64,000 nt of DNA from Sphingobium sp. CAP-1 (GCF_009720145.1 NZ_CP046252.1:1364001-1428000), one strand, 5' to 3'; shown: positions 7,630 through 16,341, counted from the stretch's first letter. Made by a program: numbers and translations. Notes: generated from the letters alone by a model not told the origin.

Positions 7630-8535
7630 TTAATAGGGAGCGTCGGCATCCCTCGCCGGGATGGCACCGCGACGGCCGATATTCCAACCGGCCAGACGAT
7701 GCCCCGCCAGAGCGGCGTCGCCAGGATTGGCCCCGGCCAGACGCGCATGGAGATAGCCGCCGTTGAAGGCGTCGCCCGCACCGCTCGAATCAATCACGGT
7801 CAGTTGCTGCGGGATGGGCACGATCCGGCCATCGATCAGACAGCCGTCACCGCCCAGTTTCACGACGATCTCCCGCCCCTCGCCCGCGCCCCAGCGCGCC
7901 GCGGCATCGGCGGCGTCATCGGCTTCGCCCATTTCAACCTCGTCCGCCAGCGTCGGCAGGCCGATGTCGCAGAGCGCGATGGCGCGATCGCGCCAGTGGC
8001 AGGCGGTCGCGCTGTCGCTCCACAGACGCGGACGATAATTGCCGTCAAAGGCGATCCGCCCCCCATTCGCCCGCACCTGCTCGCACAGGGCCAACAGCGC
8101 TTCCCGCCCTTCATCCGGCAGGATGGCGAGGGTGATGAGCGAGAAATAGAGCAGGTCCGACTGCGCCGCCTGCGCGACCATCCCCGCGCTTTGCGGCAAG
8201 GCGAACATGCGGCGTGCGGCCGCTTCGCTGCGCCAATAGTGAAAGCTGCGTTCGCCGGCCGCATCCGTCTCGATCGCATACAGGCCGGGCAGACGGTCCT
8301 GCGCCGCAATCACCAGCGACGTATCGACGCCCTCCGCTTGCCATTGGGCGCACAGTTGCGCGCTCATCGGATCGGTGCCGAGTGCGCTGGCAAGGCGAAC
8401 CCGATCCCCTGCGCGGGCCAAATGGACGGCGGTGTTGATGACATCGCCGCCATAGCGCAGGTTCCAGCCATCGCCGTCCCCGCGACTGAGTTCCAGCATC
8501 GCTTCGCCAATGACCGTGATCGTCGCCTTCGTCAT
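7630..8535 (-). CDS. kdgK: 2-dehydro-3-deoxygluconokinase (PfkB-family sugar kinase)
   Basis: This 301-aa PfkB-family kinase starts MTKATITVIGEAMLEL; an ATG two codons upstream (8541) is an alternative. The N-terminal GGD box (LRYGGDVINTAVHLARAG) and the C-terminal catalytic signature SSGAGDAFNGGY with the anion-hole GAGD are both present. The pattern fits KDG kinase, which phosphorylates 2-keto-3-deoxygluconate for cleavage to pyruvate and glyceraldehyde-3-phosphate in the Entner-Doudoroff and uronate routes. Other PfkB sugar kinases are possible because the substrate-specific lid is not decisive. It stands alone, ending 46 bases from the tRNA gene, with no linked eda or uronate genes. Confidence 0.8.
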   Translation of the reverse strand: MTKATITVIGEAMLELSRGDGDGWNLRYGGDVINTAVHLARAGDRVRLASALGTDPMSAQLCAQWQAEGVDTSLVIAAQDRLPGLYAIETDAAGERSFHYWRSEAAARRMFALPQSAGMVAQAAQSDLLYFSLITLAILPDEGREALLALCEQVRANGGRIAFDGNYRPRLWSDSATACHWRDRAIALCDIGLPTLADEVEMGEADDAADAAARWGAGEGREIVVKLGGDGCLIDGRIVPIPQQLTVIDSSGAGDAFNGGYLHARLAGANPGDAALAGHRLAGWNIGRRGAIPARDADAPY

Positions 8536-8541
8536 GCCCAT

Positions 8542-8845
8542 CCCGTTCGTGGTTCCGTGTCCTGATGCAAGCGGCGTCGTGGGCAGCAAGGCAGCGCAAG
8601 TCAAGGGCAGAACCCGCGACCCAAGCAAAGCGCGCCCGGCAAGGGCACGGGGATGCTCCCTCCGCCATGCTGGCGCGCGGGCCGCCATGATCGGTTCATT
8701 ACTTCCCCGATGTTGAGGCGTATCTGGAATGATGCGCCAGAAACATTTAGAATATCGGCAATTTCTGTCGCACTTTGCTTGCAACGCCGGCGCGATTAGC
8801 CAATGGAGAATGGTGAACACCCCTTCCCCACCCTTGCAGGACCAT
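8542..8845. other. Divergent intergenic region, no gene seen
   Basis: About 300 bases separate the KDG kinase (minus) and the hydrolase (plus). Stretches such as 8739-8766 are AT-richer and could hold promoters for either gene, but I see no clear -35/-10 pair, operator palindrome or RNA gene. Longer in-frame extensions of either neighbour into this region have no ribosome site and poor composition. Confidence 0.4.
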
Positions 8846-9763
8846 ATGGATACGCCGACCGCGCCTACCCCGACATCGCATTTCTACACGTCGCTGCGGA
8901 CCCGGCTCCATTATCTCGACTGGGGCAATCCGTCGGCGCCCACGCTGATCCTGGTGCACGGCGGGTTCGACCATGCCCGTAGCTGGGACTGGACCGCGCG
9001 GGCGCTGGCGCGGGACTATCATGTCATCGCGCCCGATCTGCGCGGCCATGGCGATAGCGGCTGGTCCAAAGACGGCGCCTATATGATGAGCAATTTCGTC
9101 TATGATCTGGCGCTGCTGGTCGACCTGCTCGACCGGTCGCCGGTGACGATCGTGGGCCATTCACTGGGCGGGGCGATCAGCCTGCGCTATGCCGGACTAT
9201 TCCCTGAAAAGCTGCGCCGGATCGTCGCGATCGAGGGGCTGGGCCTGTCGCCCGATCGGTTGAAGCAGAAGGCGGAGCTGTCCGAGATCGACATCTGGCG
9301 CGACTGGATCGACTCGCGCCGTGCCAGCGCGCGGCGCGCACCGCGCCGCTATGCCACGATCGAGGCGGCGGTCGGGCGGATGCGCGAACGTAACGAGCAT
9401 CTGTCGGTCGAACAGGCGCTGCACCTGACCAGCTATGGCGTCAACCGCAACGAGGATGGCAGCTATAGCTGGAAATTCGACCCCTATCTCAATGCCATGG
9501 CACCACAGGCTGGAGCGGACACGGAATTGCCCGAATTCTGGCGGCGGATCACCTGCCCAACGCTGCTGTGCCTGGGCAGCGATAGCTGGGCGTCCAACCC
9601 CGCAAAGGACGGACGCATCCGCCATTTCCCGGACGCCCGACTGGTCGAGTTCGCCGACGCCGGCCATTGGCTGCACCATGACCAGTTCGATCGCTTCATC
9701 GGCGAACTGCACCCCTTCCTAAGCGGTGAAACCCGCGACAGCCGAACGATAACCGGCCTTTAG
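8846..9763 (+). CDS. Alpha/beta hydrolase
   Basis: This 305-aa protein starts at ATG 8846, preceded by an AGG five bases upstream. The alpha/beta-hydrolase core is clear: LVHGGFDHARSWDW oxyanion region, DLRGHGDS, the nucleophile elbow GHSLGG, and the terminal histidine in AGHWLHHDQ. No signal peptide, so it is cytoplasmic. The family includes esterases, epoxide hydrolases and haloalkane dehalogenases; I cannot assign a substrate. Its last 45 bases overlap, tail to tail, the end of the nitronate monooxygenase gene on the other strand. Confidence 0.85.
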   Translation: MDTPTAPTPTSHFYTSLRTRLHYLDWGNPSAPTLILVHGGFDHARSWDWTARALARDYHVIAPDLRGHGDSGWSKDGAYMMSNFVYDLALLVDLLDRSPVTIVGHSLGGAISLRYAGLFPEKLRRIVAIEGLGLSPDRLKQKAELSEIDIWRDWIDSRRASARRAPRRYATIEAAVGRMRERNEHLSVEQALHLTSYGVNRNEDGSYSWKFDPYLNAMAPQAGADTELPEFWRRITCPTLLCLGSDSWASNPAKDGRIRHFPDARLVEFADAGHWLHHDQFDRFIGELHPFLSGETRDSRTITGL

Positions 9764-10651
9764 GTCGGCGATGAAATCGGCGGCGGGCTGCACCTTGTCG
9801 ATCGCGCCGATGCCCTGACCGCAGCCCCAGACATCGCGCCACGCCTTTTTCTCGCCGCCGGTCATGCTGGCGAAATCCATGTCCTTCGCCTTGGGCAGCG
9901 CGTCGGGATCAAGGCCGGAAGCGACGATGCTGGGGCGCAGATAATTGCCCGATACGCCGGTAAAAACGTCGGAATAGACGATGTCGTCAGCATGGCTGTC
10001 CACGATCATCTGCTTATAGGCGGCGTCGGCATTGGCTTCGGTCGTGGCAATGAAAGGCGACCCCATATAGGCGAGGTCCGCGCCCATCATCCGCGCCGCC
10101 GCGATCGCCCGGCCGGTCGCGATCGAGCCGGACAGAGCGAGCGGTCCGTCGAACCACTGGCGGATTTCCTGCACCAGCGCGAACGGCGACAATATGCCGG
10201 CATGGCCGCCCGCCCCCGCCGCCACGGCGATGAGGCCGTCCGCGCCCTTTTCGATCGCCTTGCGGGCGAAGCGATCATTGATGATGTCGTGCAGGACGAT
10301 GCCGCCATAGCTGTGGATCGCCTGATTCACATCCTCCCGCGCACCGAGCGAGGTAATGACGATCGGCACCTTATATTTGACGCACAGCGCCAGATCCTCC
10401 TCCAGCCGGCTATTGGTCCGATGGACGATCAGGTTGACGGCGAAGGGCGCGTCGGCATCGGTCAGTTCGGCCTGCAATTGTTGCAACCATGTCTCGAACA
10501 TGCCCGACGGCCGGGCGTTGAGCGAGGGGAAGGCGCCAACGATGCCCGCCCGGCACTGGGCGATGACCAGTTCCGGCCGCGAAATAATGAACATCGGCGA
10601 TCCGATCAGCGGCAGCGCCAAACGATCCTGAAGCAAGGCCGGCAACGTCAT
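9719..10651 (-). CDS. Nitronate monooxygenase (2-nitropropane dioxygenase family)
   Basis: This 310-aa FMN-dependent TIM-barrel protein starts MTLPALLQDRLALPLIG, with a GGAG site upstream of ATG 10651. Typical family elements are GSPMFIISRPELVIA at the N-terminus, GADGLIAVAAGAGGHAG at the FMN/phosphate site and the following PFALVQEIRQW. It would oxidise alkyl nitronates such as propionate-3-nitronate to carbonyl compounds and nitrite, a detoxification role; some relatives act on other enolates. It diverges from the membrane protein gene at 10790 and overlaps the hydrolase gene at its 3' end. Confidence 0.88.
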   Translation of the reverse strand: MTLPALLQDRLALPLIGSPMFIISRPELVIAQCRAGIVGAFPSLNARPSGMFETWLQQLQAELTDADAPFAVNLIVHRTNSRLEEDLALCVKYKVPIVITSLGAREDVNQAIHSYGGIVLHDIINDRFARKAIEKGADGLIAVAAGAGGHAGILSPFALVQEIRQWFDGPLALSGSIATGRAIAAARMMGADLAYMGSPFIATTEANADAAYKQMIVDSHADDIVYSDVFTGVSGNYLRPSIVASGLDPDALPKAKDMDFASMTGGEKKAWRDVWGCGQGIGAIDKVQPAADFIADLKAGYRSAVAGFTA

Positions 10652-10729
10652 GGGGCAGATATCTCCTCTCTCTGTTCCGACCGGCGCTAACATCGCTCCG
10701 GCCAAGGAAAAAGGCCAAAATCAACTGTA

Positions 10730-10758
10730 TTGATGAACTAACACAGTACTGTTATGAT
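10730..10758 (+). promoter_or_regulatory. Sigma-70-like promoter with overlapping palindrome
   Basis: TTGATG (10730-10735) and TATGAT (10753-10758) are separated by 17 bases, close to the vegetative consensus. The predicted start would be near 10765, about 25 bases before ATG 10790. The perfect 10-base palindrome ACAGTACTGT (10743-10752) lies in the spacer and could be a repressor site. Confidence 0.5.
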
Positions 10759-10789
10759 CGTCGCTCCAGACAAGTCGGGAGCAGGACCG

Positions 10790-11848
10790 ATGTATAGCGA
10801 GAGCGATCTACAGGATGCCGTAGCGGCCGGGGTAATCCCGGCGCAGAGCGCGCAGGCGTTGCGCGACCATGTGGCGCGGCTGCGCGCCAGCCCGGTCGTG
10901 GATGAAGAACATTTCCGGCTGCTGACCGGCTTCAACGATATTTTCGTGTCGATCGCCAGCATCATCCTGCTGATCGCGGTGGGCTGGCTGGGCAACAGCC
11001 TGCGATTCGGCGCGGCGGACCATGAACCGGCCTTCATGGCGGGGCTGTTCGTCGCGGCGGCGAGTTGGGGTCTGGCCGAATATTTCACGCGGGCGCGGCG
11101 CATGGCGCTGCCCTCCATCCTGCTGCTGGCCGGTTTTGTCGGCGGGGTGGGCTTTGCCCTGTTCGCGCTGGCGATCCAGAGCTTTCCCGATGCGGGCGAC
11201 AGCCTTGCCTCGCTGATCCTGTCCGGCGTCGCGGCGATGAGCGCGCTGGCGGCATGGCTGCACTGGCGGCGCTTCATGGTGCCGATCACCGTCGCGGCGG
11301 GATCGGCGGCGGCCGCCGGCGTGGTCGCAGGGCTGGTGATGGCCGGCTTCCCCGATCATGACACCCTGCCCTTCTGGCTGCTGCTGGCGGCGGGTCTGAC
11401 GATCTTCGCGCTGGCCATGTGGTGGGACATGAGCGACCGGGCGCGCACCACGCGCCGGTCCGATGTCGCCTTCTGGCTGCATCTGGCCGCCGCGCCGATG
11501 ATCGCCCATTCGCTGTTCCACCTGCTCGGCGTAATGCGTGGCGACGAGATTGGCGCGGGCCGGGCGCTGCTGGTCGTCGCCCTCTATGTCGCCTTTGGCC
11601 TCGTCGCGCTGGCGATCGACCGCCGCGCACTGCTGGTGTCGAGCCTCGCCTATGTGCTGTTCGCGCTCTACGCCTTGTTCCGGCAGGCGGGTGCGGTGGA
11701 ACTGTCCTGGGCGCTGACGGCGCTGGTGATCGGATCGGCGCTGCTGCTGCTCTCCGCCTTCTGGCACCATGCCCGTGCGCTGGTGGTCCATGGCCTGCCG
11801 CCAGTCCTGACCGAGCGGTTGCCCTATCTCGACCGGGCGCCGGCCTGA
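10790..11848 (+). CDS. Multi-pass membrane protein of unknown function (DUF2157-like)
   Basis: This 352-aa protein starts MYSESDLQDAVAAG with a GGAG site upstream. A soluble N-terminal segment of about 55 residues (AQSAQALRDHVARLRASP) precedes roughly ten hydrophobic helices ending near residue 330. The layout, a short cytoplasmic helix followed by a dense bundle of Ala/Leu-rich helices, resembles DUF2157-type membrane proteins. I cannot assign a transport or enzymatic role. It has its own promoter-like sequence upstream and a strong intrinsic terminator downstream, so it is probably a single-gene transcript. Confidence 0.75.
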   Translation: MYSESDLQDAVAAGVIPAQSAQALRDHVARLRASPVVDEEHFRLLTGFNDIFVSIASIILLIAVGWLGNSLRFGAADHEPAFMAGLFVAAASWGLAEYFTRARRMALPSILLLAGFVGGVGFALFALAIQSFPDAGDSLASLILSGVAAMSALAAWLHWRRFMVPITVAAGSAAAAGVVAGLVMAGFPDHDTLPFWLLLAAGLTIFALAMWWDMSDRARTTRRSDVAFWLHLAAAPMIAHSLFHLLGVMRGDEIGAGRALLVVALYVAFGLVALAIDRRALLVSSLAYVLFALYALFRQAGAVELSWALTALVIGSALLLLSAFWHHARALVVHGLPPVLTERLPYLDRAPA

Positions 11849-11883
11849 ACGGTCGCGGGGCGCGGCCGGGGTCATCACAGGGT

Positions 11884-11922
11884 CACGCCTGCGAGGTTCA
11901 TACCGTCGCAGGCGTGGTTTTT
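11884..11922 (+). terminator. Rho-independent terminator of the membrane protein gene
   Basis: A perfect 11-bp stem (CACGCCTGCGA at 11884-11894, TCGCAGGCGTG at 11906-11916) is followed by GTTTTT. It lies 36 bases after the stop at 11848, between convergent genes. Confidence 0.85.
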
Positions 11923-11967
11923 CGGGCGATCCGCCGGCCTACCGATCAGCGATGGCGAAAACCCCGT

Positions 11968-12318
11968 TCAATCCTCCACGATCCGCAGCAATTTCCGTTC
12001 CACCGGTGCCAGTACGCCCTGTAATTCCTGACCGCGCTTCAAGATCTGGCCGCTTTCGCCGACCAGCGCCCACATGCCCTGACGGTGACGCAAGGCGGGG
12101 CGTTTTTCGATGCGATATTCGGGACGTTCGGCGGTGCGGCGAAAGGCGCTGAAGATCGCGGCTTCGCGGCCCATGTCCATCGCATAGTCGCGCCAATGAC
12201 CGGCCGACACCATACGGCCGTACAGGTCCATGATCCGCTGCAATTCCAGCCGGTCGAACCCGACCTGGCCGCCCCCCGGCCCGCTCCCCTGGTTCGGAAA
12301 CGGCGTGACGTTGGTCAT
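11968..12318 (-). CDS. DUF2794 family protein
   Basis: This 116-aa cytoplasmic protein has the conserved DUF2794 core: a segment VGFDRLELQRIMDLYGRMV followed by a stretch about amphipathic motion from GHWRDYAMD to IFSAFRRTAERPEYRIEKRP and a closing LRIVED. The family is nearly confined to Alphaproteobacteria and has no established function. Its start codon overlaps the stop of cysE in TGATG, so translation is likely coupled to CysE. A link to sulfur metabolism is therefore possible but rests on this pairing only. Confidence 0.85.
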   Translation of the reverse strand: MTNVTPFPNQGSGPGGGQVGFDRLELQRIMDLYGRMVSAGHWRDYAMDMGREAAIFSAFRRTAERPEYRIEKRPALRHRQGMWALVGESGQILKRGQELQGVLAPVERKLLRIVED

Positions 12319-13034
12319 CAGGCCCGGTCACGCTCCCGGAACAACGGCGCGTCCTCATCCGGGAAAACCGGCCTTTGCCGTTCCGCCATCAGTTCGGCGA
12401 GACGCTTCTGCAACTGTTCGACCTCGCACTGGAGCATTTCCAGCTTCTGCTTTTCCGGGTCGAAACAATCGGAACAGGGCGTGCCATAGGGCACGAAGTC
12501 GCGCTGATAGGCGGTGACATCGACCAGCATCGCCCGCGCCGGAATGCCGACCATGGTCGCGCCTTCGGCCACATCCTTGGTCACGACGGCATTGGCGCCG
12601 ACGCGCGCGCGGGCGCCGACCTGAATCGGCCCCAGCACCTGCGCGCCCGATCCGACGATCACGCCATTATGCAAGGTGGGATGGCGCTTGCCCGCGATCC
12701 CGTTGGCCGGGTCCGTGCCGCCCAGCGTCACATTCTGATAAAGGGTGACATCGTCGCCAATCTCCGCCGTCTCGCCGATCACGGTGAAACCATGATCGAT
12801 GAAGAAGCGCTTGCCGATCTTCGCGCCGGGATGGATGTCGTTGCCGGTCAGGAAGCGCGAGAGATGATTGACCGCGCGCGCGAGGAAGAACAGCCGCACA
12901 CGATAGAGGCGATGCGCCACGCGGTGAAAGGCCAGCGACCAGACGCCGGGATAGAGCAGGATTTCCGCGCGGGATCGCGGCGCGGGATCGCGACTCTTGA
13001 CCGAATCCAGATAGGCAATGAGGTTGCGCACCAT
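12318..13034 (-). CDS. cysE: Serine O-acetyltransferase
   Basis: This 238-aa protein starts MVRNLIAYLDSVKSRDPA with an AGGG site upstream. It has an N-terminal helical region and a left-handed beta-helix built of hexapeptide repeats (IHPGAKIGKRFFIDHG, then VIGETAEIGDDVTLYQNVTLGG). The catalytic histidines DH and GKRHP are visible. It makes O-acetylserine from serine and acetyl-CoA, the first step of cysteine synthesis. Residues beyond about 190 form a charged coiled-coil-like tail (EKQKLEMLQCEVEQLQKRL) longer than in short EpsC forms. The following DUF2794 gene overlaps it by one base. Confidence 0.93.
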   Translation of the reverse strand: MVRNLIAYLDSVKSRDPAPRSRAEILLYPGVWSLAFHRVAHRLYRVRLFFLARAVNHLSRFLTGNDIHPGAKIGKRFFIDHGFTVIGETAEIGDDVTLYQNVTLGGTDPANGIAGKRHPTLHNGVIVGSGAQVLGPIQVGARARVGANAVVTKDVAEGATMVGIPARAMLVDVTAYQRDFVPYGTPCSDCFDPEKQKLEMLQCEVEQLQKRLAELMAERQRPVFPDEDAPLFRERDRA

Positions 13035-13206
13035 CCAAACGTCCCTGATCGTTCCAAACGTTGTTATGAGCAACGCATATAAGGGAAGCGCGCGACATTT
13101 TCCAGATGGCGCGCCAGCCCCGCTTTTACGCTATAAATAGAAACTTGCTTGGCGCGCCGGGATATTCCAATCATGGCGGTAGACAATCAAGATTGAAGGG
13201 TAGCGG

Positions 13207-13980
13207 ATGATCGACATGTTCCTCGCCAATTTCGGCGATATCTGGCCCTTCATCCTGGTCGGCTTCGGCGCGCAGATCATCGACGGCGCGCTGGGCATGG
13301 CCTATGGCGTGATTTCCAGCACGCTGCTGCTGACGCTGGGCGTGCCGCCCAGTCGCGCGTCGGCCAGCGTTCATGTCGCCGAAACCTTCACCACCGGCGT
13401 ATCGGCGATCAGCCATATCCTGCATCGCAATGTCGACTGGAAGCTATTCGCAAAGCTCATCATTCCCGGCGTCATCGGCGGCGTGACCGGTGCCTATGTC
13501 CTGTCCAACATCGACGGCGCGGTCATCAAGCCCTTCGTCCAGGCCTATCTCGCCGCGATCGGCGTCTATCTCATCTGGCGCGGCTTTCACCTGCCGCCCA
13601 AGCCGCGCGATCCCAAATGGGTCGGGCCGCTGGGCCTGGTCGGCGGCTTCATGGACGCCAGCGGCGGCGGCGGCTGGGGACCGATCGTGACATCGAACCT
13701 GCTGATCCAGGGGTCCAGCCCGCGCCACACGATCGGCACGGTCAACACGGTCGAATTCATCCTGACCACCGCGATCAGCCTCACTTTCCTGTTCCATCTG
13801 GGCTGGCAGACCTTCACCACCTATACGGTGGGCCTGCTGGTCGGCGGGGTGGTGGCGGCGCCCTTCGGCGCGATGCTAGCCCGCCATGTCGCGCCGCGCA
13901 TCCTGTTCACCGCCGTCGGCATCATCCTGACGCTCACATCGCTGTTCGGGGTGGCCAAATATCTTGGATATATCGGCTGA
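13207..13980 (+). CDS. TauE/SafE family anion exporter (TSUP)
   Basis: This 257-aa inner-membrane protein has about eight helices and two related halves, each with the family's glycine-rich entry: DGALGMAYGVISST near residue 25 and MDASGGGGWGPIVTSNLL near 155. The family exports sulfite, sulfoacetate or related organosulfur anions, or imports sulfate. It is divergent from cysE across 172 bases, which makes a sulfur role likely, and OxyR follows 39 bases downstream. Two copies of TGGCGCGCC lie in the divergent region (near 13111 and 13153). Confidence 0.88.
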   Translation: MIDMFLANFGDIWPFILVGFGAQIIDGALGMAYGVISSTLLLTLGVPPSRASASVHVAETFTTGVSAISHILHRNVDWKLFAKLIIPGVIGGVTGAYVLSNIDGAVIKPFVQAYLAAIGVYLIWRGFHLPPKPRDPKWVGPLGLVGGFMDASGGGGWGPIVTSNLLIQGSSPRHTIGTVNTVEFILTTAISLTFLFHLGWQTFTTYTVGLLVGGVVAAPFGAMLARHVAPRILFTAVGIILTLTSLFGVAKYLGYIG

Positions 13981-14019
13981 GACGCTTATATTGGGCTTTC
14001 TGATCGAGGAAGCCGATAA

Positions 14020-14949
14020 ATGTCCAGTTACCTGCCGACGCTGAAACAGCTTCAATATCTGGTGGCGCTGAAGGAACAGGGTCATTTCGGCAAGGCAGCC
14101 GACAGTTGTTTCGTGACCCAGTCGACCCTGTCGGCGGGCATCCGCGAACTGGAATCGCTGATCGGGGTGACGCTGGTGGAGCGGACACGGCGGGTGGTGC
14201 GCTTCACCGCGCTGGGCGACCGCATCGTGGAAAAGGCCCATCGCGTGCTGCGCGAGGCGGAGGAACTGGCGGCGATCGCCGAGGCTTCGGGCAAGCCGCT
14301 GACCGGCGAATTGCGGATGAGCGTGATCCCGACCATCGCCCCCTTCCTGCTGCCGCGCCTGTTGCCCCGGCTGCGCGCCGAGCGGCCGGAACTGAAACTC
14401 TATCTGCGCGAGGAGACGAGCCAGGCCGCGATCGAATCGCTGCGCCACGGCAATGTCGATTGCGTGCTGCTGGCGCTGCCCTTCCCGATGGGCGAGCTGG
14501 ACAGCGAAATATTGTTTCAGGACCGGCTCTATGTCGCCTTCCCGCAGGACGAACCCAGCAACCCGCCCGAATGGATCAAGCCCGGCATGATCGATGAAAG
14601 CAAACTGTTGCTGCTGGAGGACGGCCATTGCCTGAAGGATCATGCGCTCGCCGCATGCAACCGGCCCGACTTGCGGGCGAGCGCGACGATGATGGGCACG
14701 TCGCTGCACACGCTGATCCAGATGGTCGACAATGGGCTGGGCGTCACCATGATCCCGGAAATGGCGATCGCGGGCGGGATTTTGGAGCATACGCGGATCA
14801 CGGCGCGGCCATTACAGTCCGAGCGCGCCTGGCGCGACATCGCGCTGGTGTGGCGCCGGAACAGCCCGCGCGAGAAGGAATTCAGGATGCTGGCGGAGAT
14901 ATTGCGGGACGCGGCGGCGATCAGTTGCCGGTTGCCGGAGGCGGCTTAA
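14020..14949 (+). CDS. oxyR: OxyR peroxide-sensing LysR-type regulator
   Basis: This 309-aa LysR-type regulator has an N-terminal winged helix (FGKAADSCFVTQSTLSAGIR) and a type 2 periplasmic-binding-like sensor. The peptide EDGHCLKDHALAAC has the two redox cysteines of OxyR, about nine residues apart, which form the disulfide on peroxide exposure. It would activate catalase and peroxidase genes. Neither lies nearby except a glutathione peroxidase 30 kb away. Its stop codon shares the TTAA tetranucleotide with the stop of moaE on the opposite strand, so the genes abut tail to tail. Confidence 0.92.
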   Translation: MSSYLPTLKQLQYLVALKEQGHFGKAADSCFVTQSTLSAGIRELESLIGVTLVERTRRVVRFTALGDRIVEKAHRVLREAEELAAIAEASGKPLTGELRMSVIPTIAPFLLPRLLPRLRAERPELKLYLREETSQAAIESLRHGNVDCVLLALPFPMGELDSEILFQDRLYVAFPQDEPSNPPEWIKPGMIDESKLLLLEDGHCLKDHALAACNRPDLRASATMMGTSLHTLIQMVDNGLGVTMIPEMAIAGGILEHTRITARPLQSERAWRDIALVWRRNSPREKEFRMLAEILRDAAAISCRLPEAA

Positions 14950-15389
14950 GCCGTCCACCCCTGCGCCTTGGCGTCATCCTCTGCGCGGGCCTCGACCCAT
15001 GCGGTCGCGCCATCGGCGAAATGCTCCTTCTTCCAGAAGGGCGCCTGGGATTTCAGCCAGTCGATCAGGAAGGCGCAGCTTTCCAGCGCGGCGGTGCGAT
15101 GGCGGGACGCGGTGCCGACGAATACGATACGCGCGCCCGGCTCCAGCCGGCCGAAACGATGAATGACGCTGACGCCCAGCAGTGGCCAGCGGGCCAGCGC
15201 GTCCGTCACGATGCGATCGACCTGCGCCTGCGTCATCGCCGGATAATGTTCCAGCTCCAGCGCGATCAGGCCGCCTTCCCCCCGCACCACGCCGGTAAAG
15301 CTCGCCACTCCGCCGCCGCCCAGCGCCTCCAGCGCGGCAAGTTCGGCCGCGACATCGAAATCCGCGCTCTGGATCGCGATCCGCTTCAT
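14946..15389 (-). CDS. moaE: Molybdopterin synthase catalytic subunit
   Basis: This 147-aa protein has the MoaE fold: GGVASFTGVVRGE near residue 27, then ALELEHYPAMT, VIHRFGRLEPGARIVFVGTASRHR and the active-site lysine region SCAFLIDWLKSQAPFWKKE. It transfers sulfur from MoaD thiocarboxylate to precursor Z to make molybdopterin. It overlaps moaD by an ATGA stop/start, so the two subunits are co-translated. A third gene, pgsA, is upstream in the same run. Confidence 0.95.
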   Translation of the reverse strand: MKRIAIQSADFDVAAELAALEALGGGGVASFTGVVRGEGGLIALELEHYPAMTQAQVDRIVTDALARWPLLGVSVIHRFGRLEPGARIVFVGTASRHRTAALESCAFLIDWLKSQAPFWKKEHFADGATAWVEARAEDDAKAQGWTA

Positions 15390-15640
15390 CCGCCCGTCAC
15401 CGGGGGGAAGAGCGCGAGTTCCTTCGCTGTCCCGATCGGCGTGTCGAGGGGAACGAAATGCTGGTCGAGCGCGGCGCGCAGCTTCACGGGATCGCCCAGC
15501 GCCTGCGCATAGCCGCCGCCGCGCGCAGCGAGCGTGGCGATCAGATCGGCGATGCTCATGGCCGGGGGCGGGCTGTCGACCCGCTCCTCATCGCGGCCGA
15601 CGCCCTCACGCACCCAGGCGAAATAGACAAGCGTCAGCAT
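15386..15640 (-). CDS. moaD: Molybdopterin synthase sulfur-carrier subunit
   Basis: This 84-aa ubiquitin-like protein ends in the required Gly-Gly (LFPPVTGG), the site of adenylation and thiocarboxylation. It begins MLTLVYFAWVREGVG, a typical MoaD first strand. It partners MoaE, which it overlaps by four bases. It starts 4 bases after the stop of pgsA, giving a pgsA-moaD-moaE transcript. Confidence 0.93.
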   Translation of the reverse strand: MLTLVYFAWVREGVGRDEERVDSPPPAMSIADLIATLAARGGGYAQALGDPVKLRAALDQHFVPLDTPIGTAKELALFPPVTGG

Positions 15641-15644
15641 CCGG

Positions 15645-16208
15645 TCAGTCCATATGCTTGATGCCGACGCGCAGATAATCCCAGCCCGTGATCAGCGTCA
15701 GGATGGCGGCGGCCCACAGCGTCACGATGCCGACCGACTGGACGAAGGGGAAATGCGGCACCGCCCCGGCCAGGATCAGCGCGCCCAGCGCGATAATCTG
15801 GAAAGTGGTTTTCCATTTGGCAAGGCGCGACACCGGCACCGACACCTGAAGCCCGGCGAGAAATTCGCGCAGGCCCGACACCGCGATTTCGCGCAGCAGG
15901 ATGATCATCGCCGCGATGATATGCGGCCCCGCAATATCGCGGGTCGCGGCCAGCATCAGGATCACCGCGCCGACCATGATCTTGTCGGCGATCGGATCGA
16001 GGAAGATGCCGAGTTTCGACACCGCCCCCTGCGCACGGGCCAGATAGCCGTCGAAATAGTCGGTGATGCCCATCAGGCAGTAAAGGCCGAAGGCAAGCGC
16101 ATAGCCGGTGGTCCAGCGCGCGCCGACCTCCGCCGGCCAGAGCAGGGCGACGAGCAACGGCACCGTCAGGATGCGCGAAAGCGTCAGCAAATTGGGCAGC
16201 GTCAGCAT
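15645..16208 (-). CDS. pgsA: CDP-diacylglycerol-glycerol-3-phosphate 3-phosphatidyltransferase
   Basis: This 187-aa membrane enzyme starts MLTLPNLLTLSRILTVPLLV, the classic PgsA opening; a longer in-frame reading lacks support. The CDP-alcohol phosphotransferase motif D-x2-D-G-x2-A-R-x8-G-x3-D-x3-D is present, from DYFDGYLARAQG to FLDPIADK. About six membrane helices are seen. It makes phosphatidylglycerol phosphate, the committed step to phosphatidylglycerol and cardiolipin. It heads the pgsA-moaD-moaE run and diverges from the MFS carrier. Confidence 0.92.
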   Translation of the reverse strand: MLTLPNLLTLSRILTVPLLVALLWPAEVGARWTTGYALAFGLYCLMGITDYFDGYLARAQGAVSKLGIFLDPIADKIMVGAVILMLAATRDIAGPHIIAAMIILLREIAVSGLREFLAGLQVSVPVSRLAKWKTTFQIIALGALILAGAVPHFPFVQSVGIVTLWAAAILTLITGWDYLRVGIKHMD

Positions 16209-16341
16209 GGGGGCGGACTGCCACAGTCCGGGCCGGCGCACAAGCAGCCCTATGGCAAAGCTGCGCAAGCCATTGGACAGAGAGGCCGGCAAGCGCTAGA
16301 CCCCGCCCCGGTCGCCAACGGGAAAGAAGACGCCCACATCC

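Noticed and set aside
8536..8820. N-terminal extension of the KDG kinase
   Set aside because: The added sequence has no kinase similarity and covers the divergent promoter region.
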